Shown: in pieces, positions 13,916 to 23,218 of the stretch
How positions within the stretch are numbered: the first letter of the stretch is position 1
Layout: every line of letters starts with the position of its first letter
Source: VXLM01 sp034421575
GTDB taxonomy: Bacteria; Chloroflexota; Dehalococcoidia; Lucifugimonadales; VXLM01
Direction: 5' to 3'
Length of the DNA: 64,000 nucleotides
Assembly (NCBI GenBank): GCA_034421575.1
Contig: DAOUKG010000057.1
Coordinates: 98,921-162,920 of the forward strand
Position numbers and translations under genes: made by a program
Notes under the pieces: generated by a model
What the model saw: the letters and a program-made list of their open reading frames with translations, nothing else
Told to the model about the DNA's origin: nothing
The model's database searches: none

Positions 13916-14767
13916 CTAGCCGCCGTTGGATGCCTTGAGGATACCGATACCTATCGCGCCGGGGCCGACGTGCGCACCGATGCCGGGGCCGAATGGGGCG
14001 ACGAATGGCCGAGTATCGCCCGGGAGTACGTCGCTCATGGACTCGGCGAGCGTGTGGGCCATGTCTTCGTCGGTGCTGTACATGACGCCAAGTGCCTCGG
14101 CGGGGCCGAAGTCGCGGACTGTCTGTTCGATCTGCGCAAGGCCCTTGGCGTAGGTGCGGGCCTTGCCGAGCGGCTGGACCTCGCCGTCGCGGACGACGAT
14201 CATGGGCTTGACGCGCAGGATGGAACCGACAAGCGCCTGCGCCTTGCCGATGCGTCCGCCGCGCTGGAGGTATTCCAGGGTGTCGATAAGGGCGACGCAC
14301 ATGCCGCGCTCCGTTACCGAACCGGCGATGTCCGCGACGGTCTCCAAGTCGGCTCCCTGGTTGGCCGCCTGGGCGGCCGCGATCGCGCCTAGGCCCAGAC
14401 CCATCGAGGCCTGTTCAGAGTCGATGACCCGGATCGGGCAATCGAGGTTGACTTGCTCTGACGCCTGGACGGCTGCGTTGTAGGTGGCGCTCAGCTTGGC
14501 GGAAACGTGGACCGACACGATGCCGTCGGCGTCACTGCCCACCGACTCGTAGGCCTCCACGAACTGGCCGATGGACGGCGCGGAGGTGGTGGGATGGACG
14601 GGACTGTCGACGAGGCGCTGATAGAACTGCGCGGGGGTTAGCTCGACGCGGTCCTTGAACTGCTCCTGCCCGAAGATGACGTTGGCGGGCACCATGGTAA
14701 TGCCGAGCGAGTCGGCAATATCGTCGGGAAGGTCGGAAGTGCTGTCTGTGATGATCTTGATCGACAT
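13916..14767 (-). CDS. fakB: DegV family fatty-acid-binding protein (FakB)
   Basis: 283-residue DegV-family protein. FakB binds a free fatty acid and presents it to the kinase FakA, which makes acyl phosphate for phospholipid synthesis. Seen: the N-terminal IKIITDSTSDLPDD, TSAPSIGQF for the head group, SAKLSATYNAA, VIDSEQASMGLG, and a C-terminal FGPGIGAHVGPGAIGIG with the conserved His-x-GPGA. The ATG at 14767 has AAGGAG upstream and is 29 bp behind the fakA stop, so the two form an operon. Length normal. Confidence 0.92.
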   Translation of the reverse strand: MSIKIITDSTSDLPDDIADSLGITMVPANVIFGQEQFKDRVELTPAQFYQRLVDSPVHPTTSAPSIGQFVEAYESVGSDADGIVSVHVSAKLSATYNAAVQASEQVNLDCPIRVIDSEQASMGLGLGAIAAAQAANQGADLETVADIAGSVTERGMCVALIDTLEYLQRGGRIGKAQALVGSILRVKPMIVVRDGEVQPLGKARTYAKGLAQIEQTVRDFGPAEALGVMYSTDEDMAHTLAESMSDVLPGDTRPFVAPFGPGIGAHVGPGAIGIGILKASNGG

Positions 14768-14796
14768 GATGGCTTTCTCCTTGTGATTGAGCCGGG

Positions 14797-16476
14797 CTAT
14801 TCGATGGAGACGATGAACTCGTAATGTGGCTGGCCTCCGTGGTGAACATCCACTTCGAGGCCATCATACACTGCTTGCAGGGCTTGGGAGGCGGATTTGG
14901 CGTCACCAGACGACAGCATCTCGCCCCAGTAGAGGGTCACGAGACCGCCCGGCTGCAGGTCGGCATGACTGATGAGATCGAGGAGTACCGGGTTGAGCTC
15001 GTCGCCTGAGGCGCGGGGCTTGCCGTCGAGCAGCGCGAGGAACTGTCCCTCGCGTACCTCGACGCCCTCGATGGTCGCGTCACGGGCCGCTCGTGTGATC
15101 TCTCCCGATACAACGGCGTTCCGGGCAGCTTCCATATTGAGAACGTTCCGGTCGGGCTCGTCTTCGGGACCGAAACCGAGCAGCGCCGCAATTCCCTGGG
15201 GAATCGAGACGGTTCCCGCGACGAACACGTTCTTCTTGGACTGTTCAGCGGCCTGCTTGGCGGCGGGGACGATGTTCTTGTTGTTGGGCAGGACGTAGAC
15301 GGTGTCGGCCCCTGTGCGGTCGATGGTTTCCAACAGGTCGCGCACGCTGGGATTCATGGTGTTGCCGCCGGTGACCAGGTGGGTGGCTCCCTCAGTGCGA
15401 AACACCTCTTCGATGCCCTCACCCCATGCCACGGCGACGACAGCCACCCCGCCCGGCAACTCCGGTTCCGGCTCCTCCGCCCGCCTGTCGGAGGCGAATT
15501 CGGTGTGCTGGGCGTCCATGTTCTCGATTTTGACCTTGCTGAGCGCGCCGATGCTTATGCCCATGCTGATGAGCCTGCCGGGGTCTTCGGCGTGGCCATG
15601 CACCATCGCCCGCGAGCCGTCGCCGATCACGACGGTCGACCCTGCGATGTCGTTCATCACAACGCGAAGGTCGTCGATGTCCAGCCCTTCCGCCTCGACG
15701 ACGAACTGGGTGCAGTAGCCGTACTCGTCTTCCGCGTGGGCCTCAAAGAAGTCGTCGGAAACGCGGGCCGATGCCGACGGCGCAACGTCCGGGACCTGGA
15801 TAGCGAAGTCGGCTTCTGTCACGTCTTCGCCCGCCGCGCTGCGCCTCATGCCCTCGATGATTACGGCCAGACCCTGCCCTCCCGCATCGACGACTCCGGC
15901 CTCCTGGAGCACCGGCAGCATCTCGGTCGTCTTGGTGACTGTCTCGGCAGCGCGGTCGCTTGCGATGCGAAGGACGGTAGCGATGTCGTATCCTTCGCCC
16001 CCGGCCTCGCGGGTAGCCTCGGCGACGGAGGCGATGACGGTGAGCATGGTGCCTTCGACGGGGTTGGCGACCGACTTGTAGGCGTGTTCCCGCGCGAGAC
16101 CGCAGGCGCGTGCGAGGTCGTCGTCCCCGCAATTATTCCTACCTTCGAGTCCTTCGGAGAAGCCTTTGAAGAACTGCGAAAGGATGACGCCGCTGTTGCC
16201 CCTGGCCCCCAGGAATGTGCCGGAGTAGAAGGCGGAAGCCACCTTGGACACGCTCGGAGCGGCCAAGCCTTCAAGATCGTCAATGCCGCTCTGCATGGTG
16301 AGGTACATATTGGTGCCGGTGTCGCCGTCGGGCACGGGGAAGACGTTGAGGGCGTTGATGGGTTCGATGTTGCGCTGCAGGGCGGCAGCGGCGGCGGTGA
16401 ACATGGCGACGAGACCGGCGCCGTCAAGGCGATCCTGAGTATCAGTCGTGGTAGGTACGCTGCCGGTCGCGGTCAT
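14797..16476 (-). CDS. fakA: DAK2-domain fatty acid kinase (FakA)
   Basis: Phosphorylates FakB-bound fatty acids using ATP. The N-terminal DhaL/DAK2 kinase domain shows NALNVFPVPDGDTGTNMYLT (Mg-ATP Asp residues, about residue 37), GARGNSGVILSQF and DAGGQGLAVI. The middle domain has EYGYCTQFVVE and VHGHAEDPG; in characterised FakA this Cys and the two His bind zinc. The C-terminal domain resembles FakB. I start at the ATG 16476 (559 residues); the frame is open farther up but runs into the divergent promoter region. Divergent from rpmB, with fakB following. The fakA-rpmB-recG neighbourhood is a known conserved arrangement in Gram-positive lineages. Confidence 0.92.
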   Translation of the reverse strand: MTATGSVPTTTDTQDRLDGAGLVAMFTAAAAALQRNIEPINALNVFPVPDGDTGTNMYLTMQSGIDDLEGLAAPSVSKVASAFYSGTFLGARGNSGVILSQFFKGFSEGLEGRNNCGDDDLARACGLAREHAYKSVANPVEGTMLTVIASVAEATREAGGEGYDIATVLRIASDRAAETVTKTTEMLPVLQEAGVVDAGGQGLAVIIEGMRRSAAGEDVTEADFAIQVPDVAPSASARVSDDFFEAHAEDEYGYCTQFVVEAEGLDIDDLRVVMNDIAGSTVVIGDGSRAMVHGHAEDPGRLISMGISIGALSKVKIENMDAQHTEFASDRRAEEPEPELPGGVAVVAVAWGEGIEEVFRTEGATHLVTGGNTMNPSVRDLLETIDRTGADTVYVLPNNKNIVPAAKQAAEQSKKNVFVAGTVSIPQGIAALLGFGPEDEPDRNVLNMEAARNAVVSGEITRAARDATIEGVEVREGQFLALLDGKPRASGDELNPVLLDLISHADLQPGGLVTLYWGEMLSSGDAKSASQALQAVYDGLEVDVHHGGQPHYEFIVSIE

Positions 16477-16490
16477 GGGTCCGTAGATTC

Positions 16491-16499
16491 TGGTATACT
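16491..16499 (+). promoter_or_regulatory. Probable extended -10 box for rpmB
   Basis: TGGTATACT is an extended -10 element (TG-n-TATACT) about 85 bases ahead of the rpmB ATG. No good -35 box is visible, which is tolerated with an extended -10. Confidence 0.4.
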
Positions 16500-16584
16500 G
16501 TTTCTTCGTGGAACCGATGCGGATGGGCTTGATCCCATAAGCGCCACAAGTATAGTGAACCCTTGAAAGACGGTCAAACGAGCC

Positions 16585-16782
16585 ATGGCAAAGTGTGAAG
16601 TTGAAGGGTGCGAAAAGACCGGGATGTCCGGTCACAAAGTGAGCCATTCGAAGCGGCGGACGAACAGGCGATGGTTCTCCAACGTCCACAAGACGACCAT
16701 CTACGAGGACGGGAAGGCCCGCCGTATCAACATCTGCGCGCGGTGCCTGCGGTCGCAGTACAAGCAGTCGGTGAAGCTGTAG
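16585..16782 (+). CDS. rpmB: 50S ribosomal protein L28, zinc-ribbon type
   Basis: 65-residue large-subunit protein L28. MAKCEVEGCEKTGMSGHKVS gives the first Cys pair, C4 and C9. SHSKRRTNRRWFSNVHK is the rRNA-binding core, and INICARCLRS supplies the second pair (C-x-x-C). Four cysteines mark the zinc-binding C+ form. Length and sequence are typical. It is divergent from fakA and convergent with recG, with 69 bp between the stops. Confidence 0.95.
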   Translation: MAKCEVEGCEKTGMSGHKVSHSKRRTNRRWFSNVHKTTIYEDGKARRINICARCLRSQYKQSVKL

Positions 16783-16851
16783 GGACGGGTCTGCCCCAAT
16801 CCTCTGGGATCTCTCCTTGAGTCCCTGTCAGCGACGTTTAGCTGTCGTAAA

Positions 16852-19320
16852 TCAACTCATCTCGCCGGTGATGGTCTTCTCATACACCTCGATGCGTTTC
16901 GCGAGCATCTCGTGCTCTGGCCTTTCGAGGGTGGGGTCGAGCTGAAGGAGCTTCGTCACTTCCTCCCGTGCTACGGCGACGATGTCCTGGTCGGTGATCT
17001 TGGCGATCTTGAAGACGGGGACGCCGCTCTGGCGGGTGCCGAGGTAGTCGCCGGGGCCTCGTAGGTCGAGGTCCATCTCGGCGAGCTTGAAGCCGTCGCG
17101 GAATTTTTCGACGAGTTTGAGGCGCTCTCTGGCGGAGCCGCCGGGTTCGTCGGCCAAGAGGATGCAGTAGCTCTCGTGCTTACCGCGCCCCACCCTGCCC
17201 CTGAACTGGTGAAGCTGGGCGAGACCGAAGCGGTCGGCGCCGTCGATGAGCATGACGGTGGCGTTGGGTATGTCGATCCCGACCTCGACTACGGGCGTTG
17301 AGACGAGGATGTCGATCTCGCGGCGCTGGAAGGCGTCCATGATGGTCTCCTTCTCGCTGAGGGGCATACGACCGTGCAGGAGACCGAGCCGCAGGTCGGG
17401 GAAGACTTCACTCGACAGCCGCTTGAACTCGTTGACCGCCCCCTTGACGAACTTCGTCCTCTGCGTGTCCTCGCCCGGGGTCGGACGGTAGGGAGCGCCG
17501 CCTTCGAACATGATCCTGGCGACGGGGACCTCCGACTCCTCGATGAAGGGGAGGACTATGAATGCCTGCCGTCCCTCCTCTATCTGCGACCTGACGAAGT
17601 TGTAGACGATGTGACGGCGTTCGGGAAGCTCGTACCGCGTGACTATGGGGGGGCGGCCCGGCGGCATCTCGTCGATGATCGACACATCCAGCTCGCCGTA
17701 GAGGGTCAGGGCGAGGGAGCGCGGTATCGGCGTTGCCGACATGACGAGCAGGTGAGGGCGCAGTCCCTTATCGCGAAGGGCGGCGCGCTGCATGACGCCG
17801 AAGCGGTGCTGCTCGTCCACGACTGCGAGGGCCAGTTTGGGGATATCGACACTCTCCTGGATGACCGCGTGCGTGCCTATGATGAGGTCCACCTGTCCAG
17901 CCGCGAGCATGAGGCGCATGTCGTCCTTGACGCGCTTCGGGAGACTGCCCAGCAGGAGGCCTATCGTGACCCTGCGATCACCTATGGTGGCGGTCACGAT
18001 GTGCGCTCCCTTTTCGCCGGAGGTGGAGCCGAGCAGCAGCCTCGTGATCGTCAGGAAATGCTGCTCGGCCAGGATCTCCGTCGGGGCGAGCAGGGCCGCC
18101 TGGTAGCCGTTCAGCGCAGCCGCAAGCATCGCAAGGGCGGCGACCACGGTCTTGCCGCTTCCAACGTCGCCTTCGAGCAGTCTGCTCATGGGTTTCGTCA
18201 GCTGCAGGTCATCCATGATTTCTTCCGAGACCCGTCTCTGAGCGTCCGTCAGGGCGAAGGGGAGCGACTCCACGAAAGCGCTGAGTTCCTCATGGTCTGT
18301 CTCAAGAGCGACGCCGGACTCCTCCTCCTGCCAGTCCAGCTTGCGGCGCAGGACGGCCAACTGCAGCATGAACATCTCGTCGAAGGCCAGGCGTCGTCGT
18401 GCCGCCTCCTTGGACTCCGCGGTGTCCGGGTAGTGCATCTGCGAGACCGCCGAACGCAGTCCGGGCATCCCCGTGCGGTGGAGGATGTCATCGGGCAGGT
18501 GGTCTTCGATCTGAGGGAGCGCGGCGTCGAGCGCGCGCTTGACGATGCCCCTGAGGGTGCGCTGGTACAGCCCGTCCACAAGCGGATAGACCGGTACGAG
18601 CCGCCCCGTGTGCATCAGGTCGCCCTGTCCGCGCATGATCTCATATTCGGGGTTCTCGAACAGCAGGCTGTTCCTGAACGCGCTCACCTTGCCACTGATG
18701 AAGACCTTCGTTCCGGGACGCAGGGTGTTGACCAGGTAGCCTTGATTGAACCACGTCGCCCTGACGCCGCCCGTCGAGTCGTTGAGCACCGCGTGCGCAG
18801 ACGAGCGCTTGGAGCCGATCGTGCTCTGCGATATCTCTGCGATCTCCCCGAGGATCGTCTGCTCCATCCCGAATTGGAGCTCTGCGATCTTTCGGATGTC
18901 CGCGAAGTCGTTGTGGCGGATGGGGAAGTGGTGCAGGAGGTCGCGGACGGTCTCCAGCCCCAAGCGTCGGAGCTTCGGGAGATTGGACGAGGTTACGCCT
19001 CTGACGCGAGATACGTCGTCCTGAAGCTTGAGTTGAGGTGGCGTGGCGGGTCGACGGGTGCGTTTGGGACGCGCCTGTTGTCCGGTGGCGGGCAGTTTCG
19101 AGAGGACGTGCGCGGCCCACTGTCCCCGCCTTTCAGGGGAGAGCGTCGCGTACTTCGGCAGATCGCCAATTATCGGGGTAAGGCGGGGACTCCACTGGTC
19201 CAAGAAGCGGTCCAGACCGCCCATGACCGCCTTGTCCCCGAAACCCTGTTCGCGTTCGAGGGCGAGGATGCTCCGGAGAGCGACTATTCCCTGAGCGTCG
19301 GCGTCTTGCATGGCTGTCAC
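16852..19320 (-). CDS. recG: ATP-dependent DNA helicase RecG
   Basis: 822-residue branch-migrating helicase that remodels stalled forks and recombination intermediates. An N-terminal extension of about 110 residues is followed by the wedge/OB domain (VRGVTSSNLPKLRRLGLETV). The helicase core has GDVGSGKT (Walker A), ALLAPTEILAEQH (Ia), VVDEQHRFGV (DEQH box), MSATPIPRSL (III), and LHQFRGRVGRG (VI). The TRG-like end (DLDLRGPGDYLGTRQSG) is present. The start is GTG 19320 or the in-frame ATG at 19311. Complete and slightly longer than average because of the N-terminus. Confidence 0.96.
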   Translation of the reverse strand: MTAMQDADAQGIVALRSILALEREQGFGDKAVMGGLDRFLDQWSPRLTPIIGDLPKYATLSPERRGQWAAHVLSKLPATGQQARPKRTRRPATPPQLKLQDDVSRVRGVTSSNLPKLRRLGLETVRDLLHHFPIRHNDFADIRKIAELQFGMEQTILGEIAEISQSTIGSKRSSAHAVLNDSTGGVRATWFNQGYLVNTLRPGTKVFISGKVSAFRNSLLFENPEYEIMRGQGDLMHTGRLVPVYPLVDGLYQRTLRGIVKRALDAALPQIEDHLPDDILHRTGMPGLRSAVSQMHYPDTAESKEAARRRLAFDEMFMLQLAVLRRKLDWQEEESGVALETDHEELSAFVESLPFALTDAQRRVSEEIMDDLQLTKPMSRLLEGDVGSGKTVVAALAMLAAALNGYQAALLAPTEILAEQHFLTITRLLLGSTSGEKGAHIVTATIGDRRVTIGLLLGSLPKRVKDDMRLMLAAGQVDLIIGTHAVIQESVDIPKLALAVVDEQHRFGVMQRAALRDKGLRPHLLVMSATPIPRSLALTLYGELDVSIIDEMPPGRPPIVTRYELPERRHIVYNFVRSQIEEGRQAFIVLPFIEESEVPVARIMFEGGAPYRPTPGEDTQRTKFVKGAVNEFKRLSSEVFPDLRLGLLHGRMPLSEKETIMDAFQRREIDILVSTPVVEVGIDIPNATVMLIDGADRFGLAQLHQFRGRVGRGKHESYCILLADEPGGSARERLKLVEKFRDGFKLAEMDLDLRGPGDYLGTRQSGVPVFKIAKITDQDIVAVAREEVTKLLQLDPTLERPEHEMLAKRIEVYEKTITGEMS

Positions 19321-19390
19321 CCAGAGTACCGAACGTGGCGGGGGATTGCCAAGCTGGAAGGGTGTAGCGCGACTATTCCCGACGGACTAT

Positions 19391-20719
19391 CTACCGCGCA
19401 GCCGTACCGACGATGCTCTCGATGTCGTCCGGGTCCTTGGGGACGGCTGCAGACATGACGCGGTGTCCGTCTGCCGTTACGACAACGTCGTCCTCGATGC
19501 GGATGCCGATGCCCTTGAAGTGTTCGGGCGCGTCCTCGGCCTGGCTGCCGAAGTAGAGGCCGGGCTCGACGGTGAAGACCATGCCTTCTTGCAGGAGCAC
19601 GGAGTCCTCTCCATCCTTGTAGACGCCCGCGTCGTGAACGTCGAGGCCGAGCCAGTGCGAGGTGCCGTGCATGTAGTACGGCATGTACTCCCGCTCCTCG
19701 ATGATGTCGTCCATGTCGCCGTCGAGGACGTGGAGATCGAGCAGGCCTTGTATCAGGACATCGCGGGCCGTCTTGTGGACCTCGGCGAACTCCACGCCGG
19801 GCGCTATGACGGCGACGGCCTCCTTCTGGGCTGAGAGCACGATGTCGTAGACGTCGCGCTGCGCGGGGGTGAACTTGCCGTTGGCGGGCCACGTGCGGGT
19901 GATGTCCGCGCCGTAGTAGTCGACCTCCGCCCCTGCGTCGATCAGCAGCAGGTCGCCGTCACGTATCTCATTGCGGTTTGTGATGTAGTGCAGGATGCAG
20001 GAGCTCTCGCCCGACGCGACGATGGACGGGTAGCCGTTTCTCGGAGACCCCAGACGGCGAAACTCGTTCTCAAGGGCCGTCTGGACGTGGTACTCCCTCA
20101 GACCGGGCCGTGTCGTGCGAATAGCCTGGTCGAAGCCACTCGCGGTGATGTCGATAGCCTTCTGGAGCGTGTCAAGCTCTTTGGGGGACTTGACGACTCT
20201 CATCGAGCCGACCGCAGCCACGGGGTCTATGATCTTTCCCACGTAGCTGCCGTCGCGCTGGCCGCTGGAACGACGCCTGACGACCAGGTCGGTGACGAGA
20301 CGGTCGAGCCGCCGATCTGAGCCGAGCGCGTAGTAGACGGAGTCGGTCTCGGCGAGGAGTTCCGGCAGCTTCTGGTCCAGCTCTTCGATAGGGAATGCCT
20401 CGTCGGCTCCCAATAGGGCCGTCGCGCCGTCGACCCCTACACGCTCCCCGACCCATATCTCGTACTTGGGGTCGAACGGGTTGACGAAGAGGACATACGG
20501 CTCTTCCGCGTCCGGACGCAGGACGGCGACCGCGTCCGGCTCATCGAGGCCGGTGTAGTACCAGAACGTCGAGTCCTGCCGGTACTCGTACTCGACATCG
20601 TGGTTGCGGGTGGCGAGGTGACCGGCGGAGAGAATGATCGCCCCGTCATCGAGGGACTGCGTCAGTCGTGTACGACGGGAGGCGAAGTCGGCTTGGGTAA
20701 TGGTCGTGGTCTCGTTCAA
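19391..20719 (-). CDS. pepP: Xaa-Pro aminopeptidase (M24B, aminopeptidase P)
   Basis: 442-residue metalloaminopeptidase that removes an N-terminal residue preceding proline. The N-terminal creatinase-like domain has FWYYTGLDEPDAV. The C-terminal pita-bread domain has the five metal ligands: Asp in LLIDAGAEVDYYG, Asp in GADITRTWP, His in MHGTSHWLGLDVHD, Glu in TVEPGLYFG, and Glu in IGIRIEDDVVV. I chose TTG at 20719: AAAGG stands upstream and the preceding frame (to 20830) is only a translation of a CTCTCCCC repeat. Monocistronic, downstream of a repeat block. Confidence 0.92.
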   Translation of the reverse strand: MNETTTITQADFASRRTRLTQSLDDGAIILSAGHLATRNHDVEYEYRQDSTFWYYTGLDEPDAVAVLRPDAEEPYVLFVNPFDPKYEIWVGERVGVDGATALLGADEAFPIEELDQKLPELLAETDSVYYALGSDRRLDRLVTDLVVRRRSSGQRDGSYVGKIIDPVAAVGSMRVVKSPKELDTLQKAIDITASGFDQAIRTTRPGLREYHVQTALENEFRRLGSPRNGYPSIVASGESSCILHYITNRNEIRDGDLLLIDAGAEVDYYGADITRTWPANGKFTPAQRDVYDIVLSAQKEAVAVIAPGVEFAEVHKTARDVLIQGLLDLHVLDGDMDDIIEEREYMPYYMHGTSHWLGLDVHDAGVYKDGEDSVLLQEGMVFTVEPGLYFGSQAEDAPEHFKGIGIRIEDDVVVTADGHRVMSAAVPKDPDDIESIVGTAAR

Positions 20720-20825
20720 TGCGTGGCCTTTCGTATGCCCTCTCTGTATCTCTCCCCCGGCGGGGAGAGGTTGCGGGGTTTTGTGGGCTGTGTTTGGTCT
20801 TGGGTAAGTAATATTCTCATGTCTC

Positions 20826-20912
20826 GTCATTCCCGCGAAAGCGGGAATCTAGTTCCTCATAGACAGCATTATAGGGTACCTGATCTGGATTCCCGCTTTC
20901 GCGGGAATGACG
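20826..20912. repeat. GTCATTCCCGCGAAAGCGGG inverted pair, 87 bp
   Basis: A hairpin GTCATTCCCGCGAAAGCGGG at the left end and its inverted copy CCCGCTTTCGCGGGAATGAC at the right end enclose about 40 bases, so each end is itself a stem-loop and the ends can pair with each other. The element at 26697-26832 has the same layout and spacer (TTCCTCATAGA) plus an insertion. Confidence 0.8.
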
Positions 20913-21012
20913 ACTTAGCATGGACAGGAATAACGAAGACATAGCGAGTATTTCGACAGATCCAATTGGGAGTCCGGCAACGACTTCTGAAAGGCCTTTG
21001 AGGAAACCAAAC

Positions 21013-21789
21013 TTACCGGGCGACCCAGCCGGCGTCGATGGAGTAGGCTGAGCCGGTGATCGAGCGGGCGGCGTCGGAGGCGAGGAACTGCGCGAGTGCG
21101 GCGACCTCCTCGGGGTCGATGAGGCGCTTGATGGCGGCGGGTTCGAGCATGACCTTCTCAATCACGTCATCGACGGAGATGCCGCGTGTCTTTGCCTGGT
21201 CTTCGATTTGCACCTCAACGAGTCGTGTGCTCACGTAGCCGGGGCAGATCGCGTTGACCGTGATGCCGAACTCGCCGACTTCGAGGGCGACGGTCTTGGT
21301 CAGGCCGACGAGGCCGTGCTTCGCCGAGTTGTACGCCGACTTATAGGGGCTGGCGACGAGGCCGTGAATCGACGCCATGTTGATGATCCTGCCCCAGCCC
21401 TGCGCCTTCATCGAGGGAACCAGGTACTTGATGAGCTGGAAGGGCGCCACCAGCATGACGTGCACCATCTCCGCCCACGTCTCGTCGGGGAATTCGTCGA
21501 CCGGGTGGATATTCTGGTACCCGGCGTTGTTGACGAGGATGTCCACCCTGCCCTCGATGGCTAGGGCCTGCTCGGCAAGCCGTCGCGTCGCCGTCATGTC
21601 CGAGAGATCGGCGCGGAGGAAGTGTCCCCCAACCTCGTCGGCCGCCTCCTGTCCAACGTCCCGGATGTCGTTGATGATGACCGTCGCGCCAGATTCCGTG
21701 TAGAGCTTTGCGATCTCCTTGCCAATGCCGCTCCCACCGCCGGTTATCAGCGCCACCTTTCCGGCGACGGAGAATCTCGATTCGGCCAT
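21013..21789 (-). CDS. 3-hydroxybutyrate dehydrogenase-like SDR
   Basis: 258-residue NAD-dependent short-chain dehydrogenase. It has GGGSGIG for cofactor binding, NNAGYQNIHPV, catalytic Ser in MASIHGL, and the Tyr/Lys pair in SAYNSAKHG. The C-terminal stretch AICPGYVSTRLVEVQIEDQA and the ending SIDAGWVAR are typical of D-3-hydroxybutyrate dehydrogenase, which oxidises 3-hydroxybutyrate to acetoacetate, so this function is likely but not proven. The ATG at 21789 is behind AGAGGAGCG; an in-frame start at 21816 would fall inside a hairpin. Confidence 0.86.
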   Translation of the reverse strand: MAESRFSVAGKVALITGGGSGIGKEIAKLYTESGATVIINDIRDVGQEAADEVGGHFLRADLSDMTATRRLAEQALAIEGRVDILVNNAGYQNIHPVDEFPDETWAEMVHVMLVAPFQLIKYLVPSMKAQGWGRIINMASIHGLVASPYKSAYNSAKHGLVGLTKTVALEVGEFGITVNAICPGYVSTRLVEVQIEDQAKTRGISVDDVIEKVMLEPAAIKRLIDPEEVAALAQFLASDAARSITGSAYSIDAGWVAR

Positions 21790-21815
21790 TCGCTCCTCTC
21801 TTCGCTTCAAAAGCA

Positions 21816-21842
21816 CCGGGCCCCGAAGTCGCCGGGGCCCGG
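21816..21842 (-). terminator. Strong GC hairpin in the SDR leader
   Basis: CCGGGCCCCG and CGGGGCCCGG, 10 perfect pairs around a 7-base loop. On the minus strand it is followed by TGCTTTTGAAG. It lies 27 bases before the dehydrogenase ATG and about 150 bases behind the anti-sigma gene stop, so it could terminate that operon or attenuate the dehydrogenase. Confidence 0.55.
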
Positions 21843-21988
21843 AAGTTACGCCAGCGTTAGCCCGATAGACTGACGGTTAACCGTCGAAGCAGTGCCTGAG
21901 TCCCGTCATTTAGCCTATCAGTCTGTCTACCCCAAGGGTGGCCGCATAGTACATCGCAAAGTTAGGGCGGTCAACTTACTTGGTCGCC

Positions 21989-23209
21989 CTATTCCGGCAG
22001 GTCCTCGGGAAGGTCGAGAGGCTCGTTGAAGGCGGTGAAGGTGTAGACCCGACGGACCCAGAAGTCCTCACCTAACCGCTCACGGGTGGTTCTTCCCCAG
22101 ACTATCCGGCCCTCAGTTTCCTCTTCGTTCCAGCAAGTGACGCCTGCCAGTTGGTGAAACTCCGAATCTATAGGGTAGCGGAACGACATCTGCACATTTT
22201 GGGACTGTAACGTCGAACGGTAGAAATACTCTGGCGTAGAAAACTCTCCAAGTCCCTCACACCAGTTCCTGTCTTCGTAGTCCGCCGGCAGGGGAGGTCC
22301 TCTTTCAATGTGCATCCAGTCCGCTTTGATGATTCTTTCGCCATCCTCCGTTACCCAAAGATCCACAGTGTCTATGGACGTAAGGCGATTCTCGGCTTCA
22401 ATAGGCACGGTTTCGAGCCGCTTACCGTCCATGTAGTACACAACGGGATCCCGGTCGGTCTCGTCGGGTACGAACTCGCTAGTTGCCCGGTAGTGGACGA
22501 CAGGCTGGCCGTCGACTTCTGTGTCTCCTACGAGTTCTACGTTGTCGAACGACTCTTCTGCGTTCTCACGGCTCCAAGGAAGCCCGCCGAATTCCCCGAA
22601 GGGCTCCCAAGCGTAGTCCTCCTTCGGTTGCCTTTTGATATCTGTTGAGAAGAGCCTCCATCCTCCATTTGACGTTTCGGAAGCCGATTCTTCCGGAACA
22701 AAGCCTGGGATTGTAATGACTGAGGGCCGCTCGTACTGTATACCATTAATTATCAAAAACTCTTGCTGCAGCGTTTCGCCAGGGTCTGAGTCATATAACT
22801 TGGGCAATTCCGCATGTAAGACCCAGTACTCAATGCGATTTACCATGTCCAATTGGTGATGCTCTTCGAATGCGTCTCCGATACTGTTCGTGCCGTCGCC
22901 CCGATATCGAATGGTCTCCAACTCGAACAGGCCGTCGTAGGCGTGGGCCACCGCCGCGAACGGGGTCATGGAGTCATCGAGGAGTGACCAAGGTCGGACA
23001 ATCACCAGTAGCGCGAGGAGCGATACGATCACAGTGGCCGCCACAACTCTGGCGAATGGCAGGAACCTAGTCCGTCTCCGTTGGCTCAGCTGCTCGCGGA
23101 CGCCTGGCCAGAGGTCGCGCGTGGGGGCTATGTGGTCCAAGTGCTTTGTCAGCGCGTCCGCGATTAGTCGCTCGTCGATTCGGGAGTCACCTTGATTTCG
23201 CATCTTCAT
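21989..23209 (-). CDS. Putative anti-sigma factor, membrane-anchored
   Basis: 406-residue protein whose gene begins 9 bp behind an ECF sigma factor, the standard place of an anti-sigma factor. The first 45 residues are cytoplasmic and charged, residues 54-74 form one membrane helix (ARVVAATVIVSLLALLVIV), and about 330 residues would lie outside, rich in aromatic and acidic residues (VVHYRATSEFVPDETDRD). No zinc-binding HxxxCxxC motif is seen. The extracellular part resembles outer-leaflet sensor domains only in general layout. Start ATG 23209. I infer that it holds the sigma factor and releases it on an envelope signal. Confidence 0.72.
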   Translation of the reverse strand: MKMRNQGDSRIDERLIADALTKHLDHIAPTRDLWPGVREQLSQRRRTRFLPFARVVAATVIVSLLALLVIVRPWSLLDDSMTPFAAVAHAYDGLFELETIRYRGDGTNSIGDAFEEHHQLDMVNRIEYWVLHAELPKLYDSDPGETLQQEFLIINGIQYERPSVITIPGFVPEESASETSNGGWRLFSTDIKRQPKEDYAWEPFGEFGGLPWSRENAEESFDNVELVGDTEVDGQPVVHYRATSEFVPDETDRDPVVYYMDGKRLETVPIEAENRLTSIDTVDLWVTEDGERIIKADWMHIERGPPLPADYEDRNWCEGLGEFSTPEYFYRSTLQSQNVQMSFRYPIDSEFHQLAGVTCWNEEETEGRIVWGRTTRERLGEDFWVRRVYTFTAFNEPLDLPEDLPE

Positions 23210-23218
23210 TCCTCCTCC

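Noticed and set aside
17374..19458. 694-codon plus-strand ORF
   Set aside because: Antisense shadow of recG, whose helicase motifs are complete.
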